Part shown: in pieces, positions 45,044 to 58,500 of the stretch
How positions within the stretch are numbered: position 1 is the stretch's first letter
Layout of the letters: each line of letters opens with the position of its first letter
DNA from: Telopea speciosissima
Lineage: Eukaryota; Streptophyta; Magnoliopsida; Proteales; Proteaceae
Length of the DNA: 64,000 bases
Direction of reading: 5' to 3'
NCBI RefSeq assembly: GCF_018873765.1
Contig: NC_057918.1
Location: forward strand, 66,444,871-66,508,870
The notes under the pieces: generated by a model
The model's database searches: none
Seen by the model: the letters and a program-made list of their open reading frames with translations, nothing else
Told to the model about the DNA's origin: nothing
Program-made: the position numbers and the translations under genes

Positions 45044-46135
45044 TTTTTTTTTATGGGAAATAAAAATTAGATTACCAAGAGGAGGATTTTCATATATTGT
45101 CCGGGGTATACAAAAAATCACAACGGCCCACTAATGTAGTAGGGGCGAAATATCGAACTATGTCCAAAATACCATCTGATTTATACACAAAAGAAACATT
45201 AGTCTTAAAAAGATCAAAAGATTGAGTTAACAAAGAAAAGGTGTTCCAAGACCAAGTTGCCTTCTTCGGGTGAGTGAAAAAATGTGGGATCTTGATGTTT
45301 CCGCACCAAACTTTATGGATGGAGATGTTCTTATTTTTTTCGTATATTGTAATCCTTCCTTAAAAAATTCCCTGCAGCTCAGCATCAAAGGCATTGGGAG
45401 TTTGTTCAAATCCTGCAGTAATTACAGTGAGAGATCCAGCCAACAAAACGTAAAAAGCCCAGAAAGAGGTTCTTAGAGTTGGGTTAGCAATCCCCCTGCA
45501 TATTAAAATTAGGAAATTAAAAAGAGGGAGGGGATCAATGTAGGGGTCCATTAAAATACATGAAATTACATCAGTATGATCATCAGATAGGGGAGAGGAA
45601 AAAAGAAGATGAATATTCATATTGGTGATCTACTATAGGACCGAATTAAGGACAAACATAGGACCAGACTTCGCTAAGCCCTTAACAACCTTGTTCCGAA
45701 GAGACCAAATATAATAGCAAGTTACAATAAAAACAGAAAAAATACCAAGAAAGAGAAAGCTTGTCCAGATATTCATCACTGAAAATAGAGACACAAAGAT
45801 TAGTAAAGGAAGAGTGAGCGAAACACTTGGTTCTCAATCCAAGAGGACCTGCATCCCAGAGATGCTTAGACCATTCGCAAGAGAGGCAGATGTGTCAAAT
45901 TGACTCTACACAAGAACCACAAAAAACAAAATATGGTTCGATTGATATCCATATGGAGAGGATAACTTTAACTGGAATTGCTGCACGTAAAACACGCAAA
46001 AAAAAATTAATTTAAATTTATGACGTAAATATAATCTCCATAGAAATCACCACCACTTGGAGAAAATAGCCTTCAAGAGGGGCAAGTAGGATGACAGATG
46101 AATTTTACAGCAGTGAAAAATAGTTTAAAGTTGGG
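45044..46135 (-). mobile_element. LINE 3' fragment: zinc-binding and RNase H domains
   Basis: The minus strand carries a zf-RVT remnant (46060-45780, including CGSCVESI and HLCLSCEWSKH) followed by RNase H remnants (45620-45227, with FEQTPNAFDAELQGI). A T run at 45043-45052 on the plus strand is the poly-A end of the minus-strand element. It aligns with the LINE zinc domain at 7985-8420 and so is the same family. It is 5'-truncated near 46135 with several frame changes and stops. Confidence 0.7.
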
Positions 46136-46342
46136 TTAAATTATCTTTCATAAATGGTTTTTTTTTTTTTTTTTTTGGAGTCATGAGTCCTACACTTTAC
46201 ACAGTGGTTTATCCGATCCGATTCGGCGGCCGATCCAATCCCAATTTCTAGAAGCGTGACGATGAAACGCCCAACGAAAGCTACAAAGCAAAGGTTTGAA
46301 TGTCTGGTGAAGAAAATTAACCATAACGACCTCTCTCATCTC

Positions 46343-46374
46343 CTCAGTCCTCAGTCCTCAGTCCTCAGTCCTCA
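46343..46374. repeat. Tandem cctcagt heptamers
   Basis: About four copies of cctcagt in a row, just upstream of the CT run and of the DUF946 gene. Confidence 0.75.
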
Positions 46375-46413
46375 CCCAACCCAACTTGAAGAAAGGTGGA
46401 GAACGAACAACAT

Positions 46414-46415
46414 TA

Positions 46416-46452
<37 letters not shown>
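46414..46452. repeat. CT microsatellite in the promoter or leader of the DUF946 gene
   Basis: A (CT)n run about 270-310 bases upstream of the start codon at 46724. CT runs are common near plant transcription starts, so this may mark the promoter or 5' leader. No clear TATA box could be assigned. Confidence 0.7.
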
Positions 46453-46457
<5 letters not shown>

Positions 46458-46587
46458 TCACATGAGTCATGAGTCCTACGGTAGTCTCTCAAAATATCAC
46501 TTTCCTCTCTGGGAGTGTAACAGTTGTTTTGGGGAGGGAGGGAGGGGGGGAGAGAGAGAACCCATCACTTTCCTCTTTTCTCTTTCA

Positions 46588-46638
46588 ATGCTGCAACGAC
46601 CGCCGTACATTCTCATGGAATTGGAGGAATATATTTAG
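46588..46638 (+). other. Possible upstream open reading frame of the DUF946 gene
   Basis: atg at 46588 opens a 16-codon frame (MLQRPPYILMELEEYI) that stops at 46636-46638, 85 bases before the main start. If the leader reaches this far it could lower translation. No support beyond position. Confidence 0.35.
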
Positions 46639-46723
46639 GATCTGAATTGGGAAACAAATATTTCGGAGACCCAGGATAAGAAAACTTGGAACATCCTTTT
46701 GTTTTTTTTCCAAGAGTTCCGAG

Positions 46724-49700
46724 ATGTTTGGGGGCAAATGTTTCTTTTGGAGCAGAATCTCTGCTTTGTCGTCACCTGAACCGGAGCCTTTCTCTCTGCT
46801 GGCACCGCTTCCGAAATGGCCTGAAGGTAAGAATTTGAATACAAACATATAAATTTTTTTTTTCTGGAATTCTGTTGTAATTTTATTCGTGGGCTTTGGT
46901 TCTTCTTCTCTTCTTAACCTTGTTTCCGTTTCTTCTATTCTTCTGTTGGTAGTATTTCTTTCTGGTTTCTCTGGTTGGTATTTCTGGGTTGTTAGATCGT
47001 TCTAGAGATGTTCCTTTTTAGTACTTTCGTATTTGCTATACCTTCTGGGATGCTGATATGGGATCTGCGTTGTGGTTTAAAACTGCAAAATTATCCCTGT
47101 TGGATGGTCCTAACTCCTAAAGTCTTAATCCTCCTTCTCGTTGCCCAAGGAGTTCAAGATGTTAGCTTGGCAATTTCATTACCAAATTAGAGTGGGTGTA
47201 CAGGCCAATCAAAGAGTCGATTCTTTCTTGAAACTTAAGATTGATCTGTGTGGTTTTATGTTGTCTGTTACCATACTATATTTCTTCTCTTTTATGGTGA
47301 CAGCTGCAAATCCCTAATTCCAGAGTTTTAATCCTGGATCATCTTTGTTTTGTGGTTGAATAATGATTATTATTCTGTGTTCTTGTACTTTTTTGTGACC
47401 TTACCTATGGTTTTAATATTTTCATTTACTTATTTCCAGGAGAAAAAAAGGTGGAATCATTTAAACTTTTACTTTTCATATTCTTTTTCTAATGTATCAC
47501 AGGTTCTAGATGTTGATGTTCATGCACTTTCTATGAGCACACTTAGCTAGCTCTACTTCTGTTTCATTTGATTGCTTCATAGGCTGTTCAGATTGTTACA
47601 GACAATTCGTCGATACTATTTGTTTTCTTCACTTATTTGTAATTATGTATTTTTAGAAATTGCCTTGCTGTGCTATCAACAGCAATATTTTTTAGTTACC
47701 CTTGTGCAATTTGAAAATCTTAGTTAAAATCCATCGGCAGAATTATTATCACATTCTTACACTTCTTTGTTTTAAATTTTATTCCATTTGTGCAACTTGT
47801 AACTGATGGATGTGACTTTGTTTACTGTCAATTGATTCATCCATTATTCCAGCTCTCCAGATGTTCCACTTGGGTTAGGATGAGGAGTACTAAAATTTTT
47901 TGTCTGTCCCATTGATGATTCATAGAGTTATTTATTTTCCCCTTTTTCTCATTTGAAAATTTGGCTCTAGTTGGACAACAATCCTTCACACAGTGCACCC
48001 CTGCACAGACACAACTGGTAATTTGTGGGTTTGGGTTGCCATAGTCATATATGGGTCAATTTTGGGTTTACATGTATGGCCAATTACTAAATGGATCTTA
48101 ATCGGGTTGAAGTTGTTAACCATCTTAATCCTTCTGAACTCTGTCAAGTTTTCAATAATAAGGGTTGAGTATATCATGGTGTTGTATAGTTTTAGTTTTT
48201 CTCCTCCTTCTATCTTCATTGCAATTGGACAATTTTTGAATGTTGGACTTTGTAGGTTAGTAGTATGAGACAAGTCATGTTTGGTCGTGTTTGATAAACA
48301 ACTCATGTTTGTTGTGTTTTTAGCTCTTTAGTAAATTTGTTGTGTTTTGGTAGACGAATGTTGCTCTGTATGCATATCATGACTTGATGCAAACCCAACA
48401 CAATACAATGCATTGCCATTCCTGCTACTGGGGTGACTTTGTTAATTTTTCACCTGGGCTTGTCTTGAGAATTTGCTGATCCCAGTTGTCCTTTTACCTC
48501 AAATACTTCACATATACTGAATTATTTCATTTTTCCAGGTCAAGGTTTTGCCGGTGGAATAATTTGTCTAGGAGAACTAGAAGTGATTCAAATCACCAAG
48601 TTTGAGAGCGTTTGGAGCTGCAGTGTATTGAATGATAACAGAAAAGGTGCTACATTCTATAAACCAATAGGAATACCAGATGGCTTTTTCAGCCTAGGTT
48701 ACTACTGCCAACCAAATGACCAGCCTTTACAAGGGTTTGTTCTTGCTGCTAGAGAAGTGACTGCTTCTGACGCAGAAGGTAGTCATTTTTGCCACAGAAG
48801 TGACTCTCCAGCTCTTACCAAGCCCGTTGACTATACACTAGTTTGGAGTATAAATGACTGGAACGGTGACATTCATGATGGATGTGGTTACTTTTGGTTG
48901 CCACAAGCACCTGAGGGTTATAAAGCTATGGGGTATGTGGTCACTAAAAAGCCAGACAAGCCTTCACTTGAAGAAGTGAGATGTGTCCGAGCTGATCTCA
49001 CAGAGAACTGTGAGGCCTATTGGTTAATTCTTGAAGTGGATTCAAAATCTCCCAAGTTTCCATTTTGGGTTTGGAAAATAAGACCTAGCCATAGAGGAAT
49101 GTGGGGAAAAGGTGTATCTGTAGGAACATTCTTCTGCAGTAGTTCTGGAGATGAGCTGAATATTGCATGCTTGAAAAACGTCAATTTAAACCTGCATGCA
49201 ATGCCAAGTCTGGAGCAGGTCCATGCTCTTATCAAGCACTATGGGCCTACAGTTTTCTTCCATCCAGATGAGATATATTTGCCTTCCTCTGTTTCATGGT
49301 TTTTCAAAAATAGAGCCTTGTTATACAGAAAAGGAGAGTTAGATGGTGAAGCAATCGATGCTAGTGGCTTGAACCTTCCAAATGGTGGCACTAACGATGG
49401 AAAATATTGGATAGACTTGCCAAATGATGATCGGAGGAGTACTGTTAAATGTGGCAACATAGAAAGCGCAGAACTCTATGTTCATGTGAAACCAGCCTTG
49501 GGAGGAACCTTCACTGATATTGCAATGTGGGTCTTTTGTCCCTTTAATGGGCCAGCCACTATCAAGGTTGGAGTTTTAAGTTTTGCACTTAGCATGATAG
49601 GGCAGCATGTAGGTGATTGGGAACATTTCACACTGCGTGTGAGCAACTTCACTGGTGAGCTCTGGAGTACATACTTCTCACAGCACAGTGGTGGTGAATG

Positions 49701-50136
49701 GGTGGATGCATGGAACTTGGAGTTCATTGAAGGGAACAAGGCAATTGTTTATTCGTCAAAACATGGTCATGCAAGCTTCCCACATCCTGGGAGCTATATT
49801 CAAGGTTCTGAGAAGCTGGGGATAGGAGTGGAGAATGATGCTGCTCGAAGCAACTTTTATGTGGATTCAAGTGTCAACTATCAGATTGTTGCAGCTGAGT
49901 ATCTCGGTGATGGAATTGTGACAGAGCCATGTTGGTTGCAGTATATGAGAGAATGGGGTCCAACCATTGTATATAAATCACGTTTGGAACTGGAAAAGAT
50001 AATCAGTTTTCTCCCGGTGCTGATGAGGTTTTCTGTGGAGAACATTTTTGACAAGATCCCGACGGAACTTTCTAAAGAGGAAGGACCCACTGGACCCAAG
50101 GAGAAGAATAATTGGGAGGGAGATGAAAGAGGGTAG
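46724..50136 (+). CDS. DUF946 / Vps62-family protein, two exons
   Basis: Exon 1 is 46724-46826 and exon 2 is 48539-50136, joined over a GT-AG intron (46827-48538). The product is 566 aa and fully open. It begins [20 protein letters not shown] and continues through [20 protein letters not shown], so the splice rebuilds the N-terminus typical of this plant family; [64 protein letters not shown] and [13 protein letters not shown] are family-conserved stretches. No signal peptide or membrane segment is evident. The family is named after yeast Vps62, found in a vacuolar sorting screen; its biochemical role is not established, so function is not stated. Codon start chosen because exon 1 gives the family N-terminus. 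A possible poly(A) signal AATAAA is at 50716. Confidence 0.93.
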
Positions 50137-52504
50137 GTTAGTTTTATTGTCTGGCTTATCTTCAAGGTTTCATAAATATTTCCCTATCTGGGTGTTTAAG
50201 TAGTCCTTTGTTGTAACAGTATGTATAGTTGTCATTACTGTCATCATATTTAAAAAAGTGGGAGATGTACTTCCCCTAGACAAAATTCCTCTAGGAAAGG
50301 AGCCTTTTTTTGTGTGTGTACGTAGGACTGGGGAAAGCAAAAAGGACAGCTCATGGTGTACCAAGGTTTTAGGTTCTTGTTTAAAACAGGGAATTAAATT
50401 GTTCAGAAGTAGTTGGAGGAATTTTTATTGGAAAAAGATTCAGACATCTTGAGTGGGAGAAATGTCTGTGCAGATGATAATAAGGATGGTTATGATCTAT
50501 ATATCAAAACAACTGTCTGACAGTTTAACAAAAGCAAGCTCTGCTCCCATCAATGTTCCATCTTTGTGCTGAATGAGGTGGCAAAACCTTAGCAATGAAT
50601 ATAATATCACTGCATTTGCTTTCAGAATGATTCAAGACTGTAGCAAGTGTGAATATGAGCATTTGTATATGTGATTTCTCTTGTCAATTTAAAATCTTTG
50701 GGTGCAAAGTTTCCAAATAAAAGATAATGCATTTTAAAGCTTTACTAGGTAAAAAAGTTCCCCTCACAAAATGCAAACGCACATCTCGCTTCAGAAGCTG
50801 TCATGTTTACTAGATAGGCCACTGAATTTGATATGTGATCTATCTAATTACAGGATCTCCCATCTATCCAACTCTTCATTGATAAAATTAGATGTTCATG
50901 TCATAGAGGGAGCTTTCTTCACATCCACAGTAGAGGAAACCTCTCTCCAATTTCTTCAGTAGAATGGGAAGCTTTTCCAGTTCTGTGGCCTAGTAGTGTT
51001 GGCATTTGGCAATGATGGTTTGGATACATTTTGAGTTCCCTTAGTAAGTCGTATTTCAAATTTGGTGACTTATCTCAACACGGGGTTTGTCTACATTGGG
51101 AGATTCCCTATTTCTTTTCAACTCTTATTAATTTTTAAACAGTAATGACTATTCCAAACTCAAAGCAAGCATTACTGCACATGAATTGGACTTCATATCA
51201 ATATCTGTTTAGGATTTAAGATCAAAACAATGGCAATGCTCCTACAAAGTTTGAGTATCAACTTACACAAGCACATTATAGATAGCCTTCCCAAGTCTTT
51301 CAGATGGATCTCTCTCCCAATTTTTCTCCCTTTAATGTTTTAGTTCTTGGGTACCGACCTCAATTAATGAAAAAATGAGGGCAAATACAACCTAAATGGT
51401 ATCTCATTTCATGTTTATTGGCATTTTTTCTCATTTGTCTAACTCAATCATATAGCTCTTTCCTTGTTTATTGATGTTTTCATTTTATTTTCAATCATCT
51501 ACTTGCTTCATACCATTTTTTCAAAATTAAAATATTTTTAAAAGGATTTCGGTCCTTTTGGGTAGTTGGTAGAGAAATAAAAGGAAAAAATAAAATCAAA
51601 GACCGAATTTCCCTCCACCCATGGGTGAATGGGATCCCATTCACCATGGGGCAGGAGAGGGCGGGAGAAGGCATCATGAGGGTCTTTTGGGAAAATACTA
51701 AAACCCTATTAGGGTTTGTGAACCCTAAGATAATGAGTGAACCATCCTCTATGGGTGGGGGAAACTTTGTCCTAAAATCAATACTAAAATAAAAACTTTC
51801 GTAACCATTACCTAAAGATAATTATATAAGTAATTTCCAATCATTTCAAATTCTGTTGTTAAATTTTACTCTAATTTGCAATCAAACCCTTTTGATTTAA
51901 AAAGAAAAATAAAATTTGGATCTAAGTAATAGATCACTTTCTAGTTATGTAGCACCTGTAGTAGCGTAGGGTCAATGAGAGTATACACAAGGAGATTTAC
52001 TTGAATGGAGTTTTTAATTACAACGGGGGCTGAACAGTAAATTCATGCAATTCTGTGGCTGGGCACACGAACCCACGCGACCCATTAGCATCCTTTTTCG
52101 CAAAATTTAATTACTAAAGTATGGTACACAATCATAATTATAAAAAAAATAAAAAAAAATTTTAATCAATTTCACTTACCTTCCCCTCCTTTTACTTGAA
52201 ACCAAACGGAGCCAATGGATTTTTCAGTGTTTTTAGTTTGGGCTTAATTTTGTTTGGACCGAAACAGTGAAACTGAAGCTTCAAATGCAAGCTGGGTAGC
52301 GTGGGCCTCCTCCGTTCACAAAATTTGGGTTCATTTGACCTGCTTATTTCAGGGCCGTACAGGAATGCGTTCCTACGAAGGCAGTCTTGCTCTTGTAAAC
52401 AGGTAGAGCAGAAGAGAAACAACTTCAAGAGCCGTATGGCTTTCTAGCAGACTAACAAGTACAGTTAGGGGAAGAAGGAGACCTTTGAGAGAGAGAGAGA
52501 GAGG
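50137..52504. other. Intergenic region between DUF946 and COA1-like genes
   Basis: 50137 to about 50740 is probably 3' untranslated sequence. 51540-51790 is a more GC-rich patch (cacccatgggtgaatgggat and aaaccctattagggtttgtg palindrome-like words) that may be a dispersed small element. 52180-52504 is the promoter and leader of the next gene, ending in a GA run (52487-52503) directly before the start codon. No gene. Confidence 0.5.
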
Positions 52505-55500
52505 ATGCTAGGAAAGAGGTTGGCTTCTACCCTTCTGAAGATTTCTCCGGCAACCCAATCTGCGAGGTAAAAGAATCCTTCATTTTCACCCAAAAAAAAA
52601 AAAAATTCCTTCAAAACCTTGCTATTAGTCTCAGGAATTTGCAAGTTTCAAATACCCCATTAAGACCCATATTACGTCTCAATGTTTCTGTAGCCAAAGA
52701 ATTCGAATTCGTCTTTCATCAAAAAGTTCAAAGAAAAACGGAATATGTAAAAGAAAAGATCACTTGACCTATAATTCACAGTAAGCCATTTGCATAATTA
52801 AATAATTTCAGTGGTTACTTAGGGGTTGTTGTTTGGTATTCATGATACTAAGCTAAATTTTATCTTTTATTAAAGGAATTGAAGGGACACGTTTTTTTTT
52901 TAATCAGAAGGACAAAGGATCTCATTTCTGTTAATCTCAAATCCTTATTTGCTTAATTTATGTGAGAAGCCCCATTCATTGTCTTCTAAATTTGGGGGGG
53001 AACTTTTTGCAGGCTTTTTTCCCAGTCTACGGAGGAAGGGAGGACCAAGAATTTGGGTCGCAAGGTGGTCTCGGTTGTGTTGCTTAGTCTCACAGGTGGT
53101 GTTGCTTTGAGTGCTCTGGATGATCTTGCAATTTATCATGGATGTAGCAGGTATTCTGCAATTTATATTTAATTTTTTTTTCCAAATAAATTTCAAATTT
53201 TGGTTGATGGAAGAGGAAGTTGAGAGCATGAATTTGATGGACAAAGAAAATAATTACTCACAGATTGCTTGATTGCATTGTTTTAGAGCTCGTTTCAGTA
53301 GTTGTGTTGGTGGCTCTTAAGATAACGCTAATTACAGTAGTGACTCCTAAAACTAAGATAGCCCTAAGTTTCTTGGTTTCTTTGTCTTGTTTCTTTCTTA
53401 GACTAGAAGCTGACCTTGGATTTTGGGCTGTGCTACAAGAATCTCATTTGTCTGACACAATGCCATACTCCATTTTGAAAGATTTTATCTTTTACATTTG
53501 ATTGTTATTTATATACTCGTTTACTTATAAAAGGAGCCATATTAGCAATTTCTACGTAGTATGAGCTTATCTAGTGATTTCCATTGTATGCTGTGTTGTG
53601 TGTTTTCTTCTATTAAATGATTCTTCAATTGCGGAATCTTTGGACCAAAAAAAATTCTTCTTTATGGACTCAGCTCTGTAATTGCTATTACATGGGCTTT
53701 ACACTGAGGTACTTTTCTCTTGAGAACCGGAGATATTTGATATTTCTCAGAGCTGCTTCTCCTCTACAAAAGTTGTGAAAAATCACTGGTTTTTATTTAT
53801 AAAAGAAAATCCTGCCTGGAAGTACCATATGATCGAATCTATCTGATAATGCAGATATACTCTTCTCTGTCTCCTTCAGAAACTTCCTGAATGAAGGTTA
53901 ATTAATTGATTTGGCATTGTCAATTTGTAGTCATACATTAAATCCAAGGAATTTTTCCTTTTACGACAATATAATTTCTCTCGTTCTATCAAGGCATAGG
54001 TGTTTGGAAACAGCCTCTGTGTGAAAGCAGGGGTAAGGCTGCCTACATTATGACCCTCCCCAGACCCTGCAGTGGTGGGAGCCTCGTGCACTGGGTATGC
54101 CCTTTTTTTTTATCAATGCATAGGTGTTAATATCTTGTTTCAAGGGAGATTCTTCTTTGGGTCATGAAAATATGACTGGCTGGATGTTTAAATTTCATTC
54201 TTCCTGGGTTTTGAAATAAAACCTCTAGGCAGGCATGGATGACCGACTAGCTTACAGCTTCTTTTAAGGTGAATTTTAAAAAACTGCCAACCTGATAGTT
54301 GCAATCAGGGGAGCACCCTGATGGACCATGATGTGTAAGGATTTATTTTAGTTTATCTTTCTTAATCCTGTTTTACTTTATTGACTGTGGGGTCATCCAA
54401 TGTGGGTTGTCAGGATTGGCCCAGTCCCCTGATGCTGCTCATCAAACTAGCAAAACTCCTTTGTGAACTAAATTTTCATGATGCTGCCAATATTAGTTGT
54501 CAGTTATTAAAATGAATGCATTCTCCCTACTTAATATAGGGGAGAATGAAAATATCACCCACCTGTGGATCTTTATCTGTTTTTTGTCTTTATTTTTCAT
54601 AATTCTTTTGGTGGTATTTCTTTTTAAATTATTCTTCAAGGCTTACAAAAGAAAGCTGGATTTTTCAACCACGACTTAAAGGGAAGTGGTACCAAATGCC
54701 AAATGGAGATACCGGCATACATTATAAAATGGTTTTATCTATAAATTAAGTGGAAAGAGGTGCTGTGGCCTTAGCACCCTCCTGCTGCTGCTGCTGTTGT
54801 TGTTGTTGCTGTTGTACCAATTTGTTCTTTTTTAATGAAATTATTATTCTTAAAAAGAATGGCAAGAGATTTGTATACTGAAATCTTATGTGGGCTTATA
54901 TTTTTAGACAACTCAAGTGAGTGTTTTTGTTGTTGATTAGAGTTACTAGGTATCAGATCTCTCCCCATAGCATAAAAGCAGTTATGGACCTTATAAGTAT
55001 TTCTCTGTCATTTCATCTGGTCTTCTTAATCTTTTCTTTACCCAACCCATAGTGTCCTTGTCATCTAGCATCTAGAAATGATGGTTATTATCTCACTTTT
55101 CCAAGAACCCTTCTTGTTGTGGCTTTGGGTTCGCTTTGTATGTAATGATGGTTCTTATCTCACTTTTCCAAGAACCCTTCATTTTGTGGCTTTCGGTTCT
55201 CTTTATATGTGTAGAGAATAAGGTTAGAAAAGATGATAACTGCAATGAGCACATTGAGGTGCATTAGTTTGTTTGTCAAGGAGGTCATGTCTTGGAGCAT
55301 TCATACTCGGTCATTTTAATGAGGATCAGAATTCAATTGTCTTTTTGAAAGCACTTTGTCAGCAGGGTTCAGTGGTTGATGATGGATGTCCAGCTGCATC
55401 CTGGGTTACTAGTTCAATGTAGTCTGACATTTAAATTTATTCTAGTTTCCTTATAGTTTAATGCAACTTGGATTCCAAAACCCTAATTTTGGGTCACTAT

Positions 55501-58500
55501 GGGTCCACCCAAGTAATAAATATCCAATTATAAGAAGTAGGGGCAATTCTGTAAATATTCTGAAGTTTAGTAACCTTGAATAAGAGACATTCTGAAAGAG
55601 AAGGATTTATCTGGAATTCTGATTAACATATGGGATAAGATAGAATTAAACTCACAGTGCAAGGGCTTTTGGGTATTTATAATAGTTCAGTCCTTTTTTG
55701 TGAATGAGGGAAATTACTCATCCCTTATCTGATGACTGACTGTAAGGCGGTAGAGTTGTTTGGGTTTCAGATGAGGAATCTCTCTCATTTGGAAACCATT
55801 CAACCTGAAACTTTGGGGATAGAAACCGCATTCCTAGGCCCCTCAAATGCGAGAAGTATTAAGTTGAAAGAATAAGCAGCAAGAGAACAGAACTTCTGAA
55901 ACAAGGTTTGACGGAACCACTAACTGCAGTAGTTTCTGGTTTTGATCTCACAGCAGATAGAACTTTCAGGTTTGATTTTTAGGTCTCTGATCGCCCGAGG
56001 AATGGCAGCATATGCCCTAGGTTTCAGATCAAACCAATGGGGGCTGTCAAATCGAGAGACTTCTTAGTTTGGTTATGGTTTACTGCTAGTAGTAGATTTG
56101 ATACTGTTGCAGGAATAACAGCTCGGAAAGAAAGAGTGAAGGAAGGGAAACAGCGAGGAGAGAAAGAATAGAGAGAAGATCAAACCTGTTAAGGAGAATG
56201 ATTGGAGAAGGAAAACACCCAAGGAATGAGGAGAAAGCACCAGTTGAACCAACTGTTCGGCTCTCACAGCAGCTTATACTCAAATAAATTCCATTCCAAT
56301 TTCTTTATTCATTCAAATCTGAAAATCGATGGCTACATCCAAACATATATAGATTCTCCTAAAACGTAAATTGACTCCAACTAGGAAACTGGAAACTATC
56401 TAAAACAGAAACAAATCTCCTACGTATCTAATTCCAAAATATAAAATAGAATAAAACATAAATTACATAAAGGAGAGGGTTCTCTGAGCAAGCGCGGTAG
56501 CCTATGCCCCCTCATATAGATTTTTCTATTCATTTTTTCTTCCTCTTTAAAAAAAAATTAATAAAAAAAACCATGTGAAGAGGTGTATGCTATGCTGCTT
56601 GCTCATAAGACCTTTTCCCAGTACTAAAATAAATCACAAATAAAAATCTCCCCACCAACCCTTATTGGACCAAAATCTTGGTTTGGATCTGTTTTGACTC
56701 AGTCTGGGTTTCCAGATCGGGTTCCAGTCTGGCCATACAGATGCAACTGCATCAAAAGGTGTCCTTTGTTACTAAAACCCTGCGCAAATAATTGGGCAGC
56801 CAATCCACACAACTTGCATTGTTTTGAGTCTATTTCTTTTGCCCTTTATCCTTCCTCATAAAACCTTAATCTCAGTATGCCCTAATGTGATTTAGATTCT
56901 TCTGTTAATCATTAGGAATAAATTAGAAATCAATTTGTTGTAAACATAGAAGAGAATCAACATACTTTACTGTAGGAAAGTACTTGCTTGAAAGTACTGA
57001 TTGTACATAAAGGAGTACTATCTTAGTTGTTTTCTGAATACTACCATTTTGCTTTTGTTTCTTTACTTTTTGTCATGCTTTCAACATTATCCTTGTATTA
57101 AGCTGCATCATTCTGTTTGAGTGACTATGTTGAATCTGTAGAAGGAAATTTTAAGTTGCACTACTGGTACATTGTGCAATTCATGTATCCATTATATTTC
57201 ATGCGATAAAAGGCAAAGTTTGGTCACATATTCATTAGGAAGAAAAAGAAGAAAAAGAGTACGAAAGACTTATTTTATTTTCTTTCTGGATAGGTAACCC
57301 AGAAATGTATTGCATTCATTATCCAGCATATTTCATGTGATAAGAAAATTTGGTCTTATTCATTACTCATTAGGAAGGGAAGAAAAAAGAGTGAGGAATT
57401 TTTTTTTTTTTTTTAATTTTCTTTTTGGATAGGTAACCAATAAATTTATTGCCAATAAAAAAACAAGTACAAGACAGAGAATAGAACAACTTCAAAGGCC
57501 ACCAGCCGTAGTATATAACAACAACATCAAAGGCCAGAGAGGCCTTAAAGGAGTCCTAAGCAAGGAGATAACCAATTAAATTTGTCCCCATTTACCCCCA
57601 CCCTAGCCTGCTTACCGGCCATTGCATTGGCTGTTCTACATTTGAGACTTGCATGGCTAAGCAATGTGTCCAACCTACATTTTACCTGTTCCTGTGTTTT
57701 GGGGGAAACTAATTATTTGCATTGTCATGCATGGATTTTATCTCAGTAAGGCCATGGAAAAAGCAAGTCAGAACCAAGCAATTAAGGATGCTCTTGGTGA
57801 ACCTATTGTGAAGGGCCCATGGTACAATGCATCACTGGCAGTTGCTCACAGGAGGCACTCTGTATCTTGCACATTTCCAGTGTCTGGACCACAAGGAACT
57901 GGTGTGTTTCAGTTGAGGGCTGTTCGTCATGGAGGTGAGTGGGTTACTTCTGTCTTTTGGCATTGTTAGTTGACAATGACACAAGCTTTTGAATACCATT
58001 TTATTAATATTTGGAGCTTCACATGGAAAATAATCAGCAGATGTACAAATCGACAACTCTAACAAGAAAAAATTGAAAGAGATTACTTTTCCACTTCGTT
58101 CTCTCCTTATGTAAGACCTCCCATAATGCAAAAGGAATCAATTCTATCCACTAAGAAAATTAGCACGAATATCTTTCAAAGCTTCTTGAACATTCTAGAA
58201 ATGCAATCCACCACAATTAGGTCTTAGTTCACAATGGCCGTCTTCATCTTCTATTACTTAGCTGATTGAGGATCTCTTTAATGAGCCTTCACTTGAGAAG
58301 ATAGAAAGGCAGTTCATCACAGTATTCTTATACGGGCCCTTGATATCTTAATATTTGGTACAATGCCTGTTGGAGAATTGCATCATTGATAAATCTATAA
58401 TAATGAGTTTTTGGTTTCATAAAAAAAAATAATAATAATAATGAGTTTTTGGTTGCTAATCAACTTGGCAATTGACGTTGTACTCTCATGCTGCTTATTA

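Noticed and set aside
46585-46848. Minus-strand frames across DUF946 exon 1
   Set aside because: The plus strand gives the family N-terminus with a working splice donor, so these are shadows.
54781-54813. CTG/TTG triplet run as a coding repeat
   Set aside because: Plain microsatellite inside COA1 intron 2 with no supporting frame.
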